Positions 1 through 9,651 of a stretch of DNA of 64,000 bases are shown here, piece after piece. Location: assembly GCF_018446385.1 (NCBI RefSeq), contig NC_055999.1:82661859-82725858 (forward strand). Reading direction: 5' to 3'. Made by a program: the position numbers and the translations under genes. This stretch comes from Zingiber officinale. Its lineage: Eukaryota > Streptophyta > Magnoliopsida > Zingiberales > Zingiberaceae. Every line of letters begins with the position of its first letter. Within the stretch, counting starts at the first letter, position 1. Under the pieces are notes generated by a model. The model was not told where the DNA came from, made no database searches, and saw nothing but the letters and a program-made list of their open reading frames with translations.

Positions 1-1775
1 TGAATCCTGCTAAACTGAACTTCAATTCTAATTGCAGTTCTCAAGCAAAGTGGAAAGGTTAATTGCTGAAATGTATAAGAAATTAGCAAGGTTGGTAGAA
101 CACTATGTGATATCATACCAGAATCCAGAATTCAAGTTTCAACAATATTTGTGAATGGAAATCTTGCTTACCTTATATTAAATGCTATCTTCTGAGAAGT
201 TGAACTCTTTATATTAATCACAGAATTTTAGGAAGAAGTTTAAATTCTGGATTTCAGTAAGAGTAAAGCATATTGGGTTTTGATTGCCGAAACTGCAGTT
301 TCAACACCCATGCATTGTGCCAAATCTGATTTTGACCAATAGGAGCTTGAAGATGTAAATTTCAGAAACTATTTTAATTCTGATAATTCTGAAATCTAAT
401 CGTAGAAGTTAGTAGCAAGATCTGGATTTTGTGTTTTGAATTGATTATGAGTTTCAGAATTTTCAAGCTCAAATGTAACAATTGTTGATCCATTGCTTAT
501 GTGCAATTGTGCTATGCCCAGATTTGTAACTGGAAGTTTCTGAATTGGATCAAATTTTTATTATGTTTCTTGATCAGTTAAATGCTCAAGTATAGCCTGA
601 ATTTTGTAAGATGAATCTTTATAGTTTGAGTTGAAATTCAAGAGCTCCAACCAATTGTTAGTGTGATCTTCCATGACAAAACTCTAAGAGGTTGCTTCTA
701 CATTTTTACTTGATTTTTTCTGCTGTAATTGTGAGGATCTTGTAAATGCAAAACACCACAGCAACATGGGGAGAAAAAGAACAGAATCAAGCAAGATCTC
801 AGAATTCTGAATTCTGAAATAGGGAAAACTACTTCTACCTAGTGCTAATTCTGAATTTGGTTCAGATTTCAGATATTTGAGAATTTGACTCCACCTTGAA
901 GACTATTTAGAAATCCAGAACTGTGGCATTATGGTGAACATTCTACAAGTTGTGTAGTTCATGAAGGAAACAAGATAAACAGTGGGTAGAGATGCATCAA
1001 GTAATTAAATGGCATGATATGTTTCATTGTCCGAGACGACCAATGGTTTAAGTGTGGGGGAGGATGTTGGATACATGATGTGAGATTATTTTCAAAGTGT
1101 TGAAATTGAAGTGAAACAGTAAAAAAAAATAGAGAAGAGAGAAGATAAAAACAAGTGCAATCAAAAGAGTATCAAGTGGGAGATAGAGTATCAAGATTCT
1201 ATGTTAACCATCAAATTGAAGGGGAGTTTAGCTTGATATTTTGAATTGATAATGACAAATGGTATTCATCTTTTACACATCAAATTGGTCAACTCATCAA
1301 GTATATTCCTCCAATACTCTCATCTTCTCATTTTCTTTATTAAATACTTTTCTTTTGTCTATTTCACTTACTTTCATTGTTCTTTTTTATTCTATTTCAA
1401 TTCTTGTTGATAGAATCCTTTTGATTCATGTATGCTATGTTTATAGTGGTGGAGAATTAGAAAATAAGTAAGCTTATGGTAGTGAAATGTTGTGAGTGAC
1501 ATTGAGTGAGCTCCACTTATATGTAATTTTGAGTGTGAGAGCTAGAATAGGTAAATCCCTTGTGAGATTGCATCTTGCTTTATTTTTCAATTGAATTGAA
1601 ACTACCATACCTATTGATTATTGTTTGAATTGTATTCATGATTGTTTCTGATATTTAAAATAACCTTAGTTAATTACTTTTTACCATCTTCTAGGTATTG
1701 CTAGGGAATTTGTTTGGAGATGATTTTTAGTTTTCTTTACTTGTACGGGGCGTCCAAGACTAAGTGTGGAGGATT
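1..1775 (+). other. Non-coding tail of a Ty3/gypsy-like retroelement (probable)
   Basis: No convincing coding region is visible. The first 950 bases are AT-rich and repeatedly use variants of the words AATTCTGA and TTTCAGAATT, as in degenerate retroelement spacer. Two purine-rich tracts of the form AAGTGTGG(GGG)AGGA occur, near 1050-1063 and 1761-1773. In plant gypsy elements such tracts lie just before the 3' LTR and act as the polypurine primer for plus-strand synthesis. The second directly precedes the LTR called at 1776. The first may belong to an older, overlapping element. The link to gypsy is by recall of family features; no reverse transcriptase or integrase is present here. Confidence 0.35.
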
Positions 1776-3502
1776 TGTTAACCATGATTTTGCTATATTA
1801 TTTTAATTCATAATGCATGTTTTTAATGGTTTATTCATAACTTAATCTCACATTTACATCATATTTCATAATTACATGTGATCTTGGACTTAATTGTAAA
1901 TTAGTCTATTATCATGGTATTTGATGCTAATATTTAATTATTATTTTGTAGGCATCAAAAGGGGCATGGACCCGATCAAATCAGACCACATTTGGGCTCA
2001 AATCTAGGGTTAAACGAGACCATCAAGCTTTGGATTGATTTGGACCGTCCATTGAAGATTGGAGAGATCTGAGCCATCCATCAAGCATTTGGTCCATCCG
2101 ACCTAATGAGGAGCAGATCTGGACCGTAGATGAAGATCGGTACTGTTGGATCGGATTTTAGGCTATTTTCCACCGTTGATCAAGCTTCGAGAATTCTCAG
2201 TCGTCCGATCAGATTTGGGAGAGTTTAAATGCTGCGAGAAGCTACAGTGTACAGGGGCTCGGTTGTTCACGATTTTTCCACTGTAGCTTCTTCTTCTTCG
2301 CAGCGACGGCCGAGTTCCCATTCCTCAAATTAGATCCGGTTCTTCTTCTTCTTCAACGACGACGATCTCCAGCTGTCGGCGTTTATCTTCCGGTGATTAG
2401 AGAGCTTGAGGGAGGTTTCCCAATCACGCTTTGGGTTCTATTTCATCGCCGCATACCCGGTTGAGGGAGGTTTCCCGATTGGTGTTATTCGCATCCACCA
2501 GAGCTTAAGGGAGGTTTCCTGGATACTATTAATTTCTTTCCGATATTCATTCTGCAACGAGGTTAAGTAGATCTGATCAATTGACTTAGCTTTGCAAATC
2601 ACAGAATCTTTGCTCTGTTGGCCGATGAGATTACCAGGCGGACGTGAGCTTGAAGGGAGGTTTCCCAGAGCTATGAACATTCTCTGGTGATAGTTGGAAG
2701 CTTGGTTGATTGTAGTTGGGTGTTTGATAGGAGGTTTCCAAGAGCACCTTTGCTTACAGCAGAGTGGAGAAGTTTGAGTTTGGGATTTGGGTTGTGGAAT
2801 GTTAGGGTTTAGTTTACTTGATCTTTATCTTTGATTTGTTCATCATCTTGCTCAGATCTGAAGATCTGATATATAGATTGCCCGTTATTCTTTGTTTAGC
2901 AATTCTTACTTCAGTCTCTGTTTGAATGTACTTCTGCAAATATGTTCTTAATATTTTTACTTGCAATTTCATTTTTATTTGATTTAGTATAACCCAGATC
3001 GTGTGTAGCTACTTGATGGTTTGCAATTTTTGTTTAGTTTGAATCTGAAATTCTGTTTATTGTTAGAAGATTAGTTTGGTTATTTTGTTAGCAATTTGGT
3101 GCTTAAGACAATCAATCTTTGTGGCTATGATCTTATCTAGTGTTGGATGCTTAATCTGATGTTTGGATTGTTTACCTCTATTTTTTGTTATTGAGAATGA
3201 ATTGTTAACTGTGATTGAGAATAAACAATAAGGAAATTAAATTGTTTGATTTAATGGTGCATTAGAATTCAAATTTAATTGATGCTAATTTGCTGAAATA
3301 AGATGATCATGTTTTGAGGAGATCAACCTTTCTTGGATCAACACTTGATCATATTAGATGAATTCAATTTGAATTGCAAGTTAAATGGAAGTGCTAGGTT
3401 GACCTTGTTGATGTAATAACTCAATTTGAATCAATTCTAGGATATGTATACATTTACTAGTTAATCCTTGGAAAATACGACTTGGGACTCCTTACTACAA
3501 CA
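1776..3502 (+). repeat. Ty3/gypsy-like LTR (3' or solo)
   Basis: The segment starts TGTTAACC right after a polypurine tract and ends TACTACAACA, so its ends are the inverted pair TGTT/AACA expected of an LTR. The length, about 1.73 kb, fits large plant gypsy LTRs, and the tail with a 'cgacttgggactcc' word resembles LTR ends of the Tat/Athila group as I remember them. A C+T-rich, partly GC-rich middle (about 1960-2420) may be the promoter/R region. It carries five scattered copies of a GGGAGGTTTCC word (see findings). No matching second LTR lies in the window and no target duplication is seen, so it could be a 3' LTR or a rearranged solo LTR. Confidence 0.5.
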
Positions 3503-3534
3503 TTTGTCTTAATTTTAATGAGTTTCAATTTTAA

Positions 3535-5437
3535 TTAATTTGGAGCGCCTCGTGACATGCAAAAAGGTCGACACCAACTACCCCAAATCCGAATATGTCT
3601 TAGACTAGGCTTACACTTATTCCATAATTCTATGGGAGCAGAGGGTACTGACTTAAAAGGTACCAAGTTCAGAATGTACGTCGCCGTTTCTAGAGCATAT
3701 CCCCAAAATGAATTTGGTAATTCTGAATAACTCATCATTGATCTAACCATTTCCATAAAAGTCCTATTCCTTCATTCCACCACACCATTCTATTGGGGTA
3801 TACCAGGTGCAGATAATTGGGATTGAATCCTGGCCTCTGATAAGTAATTCCTAAACTCTCCTAAGAGGTACTCTCCACCACGATTTGATCGTAGTGTCTT
3901 GATACTTTTACCATGACATTTCTCCAAATCAGCATTGTACTCTTTGAATTTATCAAAGCATTCAGACTTGCGGTGCATCAAGTAAATGTACCCATATCTC
4001 GAATAGTCTATAAAATAGACAAAATATTCGAAACCACCTCTCGTTTGGATAGTCATAGGTCCACACAAATCATAATAAACCAATTCCAACACTTCTTTGG
4101 CTCTATACCCCTGTGCCTTAAAAGGTCTCTTGGTCATTTTTCCTTCCAAGCAAGATTCGCAGGTTGGAAAGTTTTCCACCACCAATGAACCCAAAGGTCC
4201 ATCGGCTATTAACCTTTGAATCCTACTCAAATTAATATGACCTAACCTTAGATGCCAAAAATATGTTTGGTTCATTTTCAAAGGCTGCTTTCTCTTATTA
4301 GAATTAGAAGATGTGTTATTAATTTCCATTTGTTGCATCGTGGGAGTTATTAGATTAAGAGTATATAAATTGTCAACCAACGTACTAGAACAGATAACCT
4401 CCCTATTTTTCTTGACAACTACTTTGTCATCAAAAGAAATAGAATATCCATCCATAAATAATTTAGAAACTGAAATAAAGTTCTTTCTAAAACATGGTAC
4501 GTAAAGACAATTTCTCAAAATCAATATTTTATTCCTATCACAAGATAAATAAACATCTCTCACTGTAATAGCCGTCACTTTTATAGCATTTCCCATGTAG
4601 ACGGTGATCTCCCCTTCATGTAGTTGTCGAGTTTCTTGGAACCCCTGCAATGAATTGCAAACATGATCAGTGGCTCCCGTATCTACACACCGTGTACTGG
4701 TTGATAACATCGCTAAACATGTTTCAATAACTAATGAATAAGATATACCTTTATTGTTCTCCTTTTTACGAGGGCAGTGCACCTTTCAATGTCCAGACTA
4801 CTTGCATGTGAAGCACTTGCCCTTCGGCTTTTTCACACCTGCTTGCGGTCCAGTTCCTTGAGGTCGAATAACTTTCTTTGCTGAACCAACTTGTTTCTTT
4901 TTCCTCTTCCTGCTTGGAGTTCTGTCAGAAGTTCTGCCAACGAATAAGTCCTTTTGTTCATGTTATAGTTCAAGCGGAACTGCTCAAAACTCTTGGGTAG
5001 TGTTTGGAGAATGATATCGACATGAGTTTCCCCATCGATTTCAGCTCCAAGGATTTGTATCTCGTTCAAGTGAGCCATCATTTTGAGGATATGATCCCTC
5101 ACGGGTGTCCCCTCAGTCATGGTGGTCGTCATCAGGTTTCTCATAACGTCCTTCCTGGCAGCCCGATTCTGGTGTCCGAAAAATTCTTTGAGATTGTACA
5201 TCATGTCATAGGCAGTAGACATGGCCTGATGCTGATGTTGCAGCACATTTGACATATAAGTCAAAATATAACACCGCGCCATCTCATCTGCCTTGACTCA
5301 TTTCCTATGTCTGTCAATCTCCTCTTCACTAGAATAGCTATCAGGCACATTAGGACAGACCTCAACAAGTATGAACTTGTATCCTTCAGCAGTTAAGACA
5401 ATGCCCAAGTTTCATTTCCAATCAATATAATTGGGAC
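3535..5437 (-). pseudogene. Copia gag-pol polyprotein remnant
   Basis: From the high-coordinate end: a UBN2-type gag (WVKADEM-like region, then VLQHQHQ and LAELLTELQ), a CCHC zinc knuckle near 4785-4822, a protease site DTGATDHVCNS (near 4670), a GAG-preintegrase HHCC region (WHLRLGHINL, CESC) and the integrase core. In-frame stops lie at 5412-5414 and 5298-5300 in gag, 4798-4800 and 4786-4788 inside the zinc knuckle, and 3790-3792 and 3772-3774 in the integrase. A frameshift separates the body of gag from the basic tail and knuckle near 4900. The second integrase catalytic position reads RSNRGGE rather than the family's usual RSDRGGE. No functional product is expected. Confidence 0.85.
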
Positions 5438-6625
5438 AAGTAAGTTTGTTTTATTTTAAAATAACAACAAGAGGATTGAAAGTCATTTTGAAATTCTGAC
5501 AAAATAAAATATTTGGTCAAAACTTTAGAATTTAAAATAATATTGATTCCTCGAACAATATAATTTAAATTCACCAATACTTCAAAACACCATGAATTTC
5601 GTATGCCACGATAGTGTAGACGTATACTAATTCAAACATTTATAAGAGGAGGTTTTACCCATTAATTTTATTATCTTATCAACCTAACTTTATGACAAAT
5701 AAAATTAATAGTTGGTTTGTCTTCGGTCACACAAATAATAGCAGTGACTCCGATGGGGAGGATACTATTAAATGCGCCTAAGTGTATACCATTATTTGAT
5801 ACTTAGTCCATTAATTAGAATTATGCCCCTTTAGATGGAGAAGATCACACAAACCTAAATAATTTTCTATAATCATCCATAGAGGAAGTTTGATCTAGTG
5901 ATCCACAAACAAACTCATCCGATATAGAGGAAGACACTTAAAGCTAACACGCAAGTTTGTATGCATCACTTACAAACCAGTAATGGGGATCGTGAAATTT
6001 ATTTAAATAATTCTTCTCCCACTTAGTTATTTAAAATCGAGGAATTTTAACATGCACACACATCACACATGCACACAAACACAGCATATAAAGGCAATAA
6101 ATATGAAAATAAATTTCCAACTATTATGACCTCATCCATCGCTGTCCTTCGTATGCCACCAACCCTAGCCGCTGCCAACTCTAGCCAGGTGAGGAGGAGA
6201 AAATCTAGTCGTCGGCCCTAGGGTTTATGTCGTCGCGTCTATCTTGCTTCCTTCTTCGCCGCGCCTCCGATCTTCAAGGTAGCACCATGCATAGCAAGCC
6301 GCAACAATAAGAAATAAAAAAATTACATTTATCGAGCCTATATTCCACGAAGGAATGCACATGTAATCTAGATCGAACAAAATGTAAAATAAACTAATAC
6401 AGCGCTGGCTGTATTTAATAATTACAATCATGCACACACAAAATACCCTCAACATGCCCGAGGGTTCGGATCACATACAAACACAATAGGCCATAATAGT
6501 TGGAACTAGGATGCCTGCAACCACAGAGTTAATTTATTTTGCATATCCTACTATTATCTTGCCTAAATTATATATGAACAGTGCATAATTTAACTGAAAA
6601 CCAATCACACAGAGGTAGAAAACTT

Positions 6626-6637
6626 GCTCTGATACCA
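6626..6637 (-). other. Primer-binding site, initiator tRNA-Met type
   Basis: The minus strand reads TGGTATCAGAGC, the standard plant LTR-retrotransposon primer site complementary to the 3' end of initiator tRNA-Met. It lies two bases inside the LTR end at 6640 and fixes both the orientation of the element and the inner LTR boundary. Confidence 0.9.
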
Positions 6638-6639
6638 AT

Positions 6640-8443
6640 TGTTGGCGCTGGGATTTTAGTTCTGTGTAAATCCCTTGTACAAAAATTTGTACTAGCATAG
6701 AACATTTCCTAACAACCCACATGCTCGATCAGACATGTGTTTGATCAATCAAGCAAGTTCTTGATTGATCAAAGTGTATCTTGATCGAAGCACAAGATCG
6801 CTGGCCTCTTGTGTTGGTGTTCAGGATCCATACAAAGAAAAATAAACTAATTGCGCTACGGAATAAGAACTAGTTGTACCTTTTCTTGTATGCTAAGACC
6901 TCTTGATCTTCTGTTGTATTCCTCTTCTCTTCTTGGACATCGTGTGGGCGACGATCTACCAAGAAAAAGCACCCGAACCTCTTCTTTCTTTCCAAGCCGC
7001 CTACCGCCAAAAAATACAAAGCAAAAAGGGGTGCCTCCTTCTTCTTCTTTTCCTCCAAACTGGCGGCCACCTAGGTGCTTCTTCTCTTCTTTTTCTTCTT
7101 CTCCAAGCCTCGGCCACCAAGGGGAGATGGAGCGCCGGCCCTAGAGGGAAGAAAGGGATGTGGGGCGCCGACCCTAGAGGAAAGAAAAGGAGAAAAAAGA
7201 TTTGGGACGCCGACCCTAGAGAAAAAGAGAGGGTTATTGAGTTGTAGAGAAAAACAAAACTTATCACTTATATTTTTGTGGTACAACCTCCTTTCCTTTT
7301 ATAACCCTTAACGCCAGATAAAAAAGGAGAAAAATTAACAGATTTTTTTAGAATTCTGTTGAGAAAAAAAACTTCCTTTTATAACTTCCCTTTTTTTCTT
7401 TTTCTTTTTTTTTTTCTTTTATTATGGTTGGCCCCTTGCTTGGGCACCAAGTAAGGATGTGGCCGCCTCCTTTCTTGGGTAGGAAATAAAAATAAAATGG
7501 GTGAATGCGACGCTTTATAGAGGCTACAACAGGGACCAAGAGGAGGAATTGGTTTTGACCTCCTGATGGACTTGAGCTTCCTGTGTTCGACCCGAACACC
7601 CAACTCAAGTTCATCAATAATAACTCATACCACTAAAGGGTCATTATTGAACTATCGCACCAATCCTATATTACAATATGGGCTCCTACTTATCATGAGC
7701 GCGTTAATCTCCCTGTGTTTAAGATATCGTATATCCATTAATTAAATAAGTTACTGACAACTCATTTAATTAACATCTGACTCCAAGAATAGTACCACTC
7801 AACTTTATTATCATGTCGGATTAAGTCCACCTGCAGGGTTTACACGATAATCCTTATGAGCTCCTCAAGGGGGCATTATCAACATAAATAAATAGGACAC
7901 AGTTTCCCTTTATAATCAACAACACACCATATAAATAGTACTATTTTCCAACTCATCGGGCTTATTGATTTAATGAATAAATCTCACTCATTGATAAGTT
8001 AAAGAAATAAATACTAAGTATACGTGCTTGTTATTATATAGGGATTAAGAGGACACACATCCATAATAACAGAGGTTCTATTATTTTATATAGTCAGTAT
8101 AAATCGAACAACATCAAATGGTCCTGCTCAATACACACATAGTGTACTAATGTAATTTTATAATCAAGACAAACTAATACCAAATTACACTACAACCGTT
8201 CTAATGGTTTGTCCCTATCCATCTTGGTTGTGAGCTACTATTTATAATTCATAAGGAATCGATAATATGATTTTCTGTGTGACACCACACACCATGTTAT
8301 CTATAATATAAATTAAATCGATAACTGCATCGGCATATATATAAATATAAAATGCAGACATTTGACCAATGTGATTCTCATTTCAAAATATCTCAAAAAC
8401 AGATGTTTATACAAAAGCTAGGCTTATAGTATACATCCCAATA
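6640..8443 (-). repeat. 5' LTR of the truncated copia element
   Basis: On the plus strand the LTR begins TGTTGG (inner end, next to the primer site) and ends CCCAATA at 8443, one transition away from the expected CCAACA-type end. It is about 1.8 kb. Read on the minus strand it starts with a GGGATGTATACTATAAGCC word. A TATA box lies near 7303-7296, leaving roughly 650 bases of R/U5. That downstream part (6850-7450) is unusually rich in pyrimidine/purine runs, which produce many meaningless overlapping reading frames; I do not call genes there. Confidence 0.75.
7296..7303 (-). promoter_or_regulatory. TATA box of the copia LTR
   Basis: The minus strand reads TATAAAAG inside the LTR, followed downstream (lower coordinates) by a leader and the primer-binding site. 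Position within the LTR fits the U3/R promoter that drives genomic RNA of such elements. Whether it is still active is unknown. Confidence 0.45.
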
Positions 8444-9360
8444 GATCGCATCAGCGGTGATCCCCCCTGAGTTGACCTTCCACTCAAGGTAGAGTTCTAA
8501 TCGAGTCAGCGATCGACGATGGGCTGGGGCGACCGATGAGATACAAGGACATGCGATTTTGGAGATAAAAGATCTGATATTATAGATTTATTAATATTTC
8601 TTCTATCTTTTAAACAAGTACATAATAAACTTATAAAAAAAAGGTCACAAATTTATAGATTCAATAATTTTACCTTAATAATTATCTATAAATCTATTAT
8701 TTGAACTCCAAACTCAATTAGAAAAATTAAACATGAGAATCAAAGCTAATATATTTATTATTATTTTAATAGGATTATAAATAAATTGAACATCTATAAA
8801 TAAGTTTGGTATTCTATTTAATAAGAGATTATTTTAATACATATATGATCAATTAAATAAATAAATTTAAATAATTTATTAAATTAAATAAATAAACTTG
8901 AATACATGTGTATCCAGCTCGTTAATGTTCGTGAATAATATTTATAAATAATGTTCATCAATAAAATTCTTATAAATATGTTAAATAAAAAATTATATTT
9001 AAATAAATAAATAAGTTTGTATTATAAACACAATAATAAATCAAATAAATTAAAATATAAAAATTTTAAATAATCAAAGAAACTTGAATGAGAAGTCAAG
9101 TTCATACAAATAAAATCAAGTTTATACAAAACTTGAGCAATTATTTGAACAATTTAATTCATTTTAAGTTTAACTTCACTTAGACTCAATTATTGTATCA
9201 TATAAATTTGAATATCATAAAATTTGACCCCCGATTTAACTAGTTAATAGCCCTATTATTTTATTATTCCATAAGTTTATTATTAAAAAATGCATAATAG
9301 ACATTTCGAAAAAAAAGTCACAAAGTATACAGAAACTTATAATTTTGAAATCAAAACTCA

Positions 9361-9392
<32 letters not shown>

Positions 9393-9500
9393 AGAATCTT
9401 ACAGATTAGACTTCCTGCTCTTTGGTAATAATATAATAAATATTTTTTTGATAAAAAATTATATAAAATTAAAAATATTAACAATAATCCAACCCTAAAT
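8444..9500. other. AT-rich intergenic spacer
   Basis: No gene is supported. After a short mixed-composition piece (8444-8570) the DNA is almost entirely A/T with many TAAATAAA-like runs. A GC-rich patch with repeated GCGCC words at about 9506-9530 marks the start of the promoter region of the PPR gene. Confidence 0.6.
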
Positions 9501-9651
9501 AAGTTGCGCCGCGCCGCGCCCCGCCCCAAATCGCCGTATGCTTTTTTATGGTCTTCCGTCAACCAGGTCTCGCCCATTCTCATTAGAACACTCTCTTTTC
9601 CTCCCTCTCTGTCTCTCTCTCTCAATGAGATGAACCTCTCCATGCTCTCCA

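Larger units (their letters stand above)
3503..8443 (-). mobile_element. Truncated Ty1/copia retrotransposon
   Basis: Read on the minus strand, this holds a 5' LTR (8443-6640), an initiator-tRNA-Met primer-binding site (6637-6626), an untranslated leader, gag (about 5437-4785), protease and integrase (4782-3535). The element stops inside the integrase, where it meets the gypsy LTR to the left, so reverse transcriptase, RNase H and the 3' LTR are missing. Multiple in-frame stops and at least one frameshift show it is long dead. The order protease-integrase without an intervening reverse transcriptase is diagnostic of copia rather than gypsy elements. The exact left breakpoint between 3503 and about 3590 is uncertain. 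Confidence 0.85.

Noticed and set aside
6851-7617. Many overlapping open frames on both strands
   Set aside because: They come from purine/pyrimidine-rich LTR DNA, overlap each other in several frames and show no domain signature.
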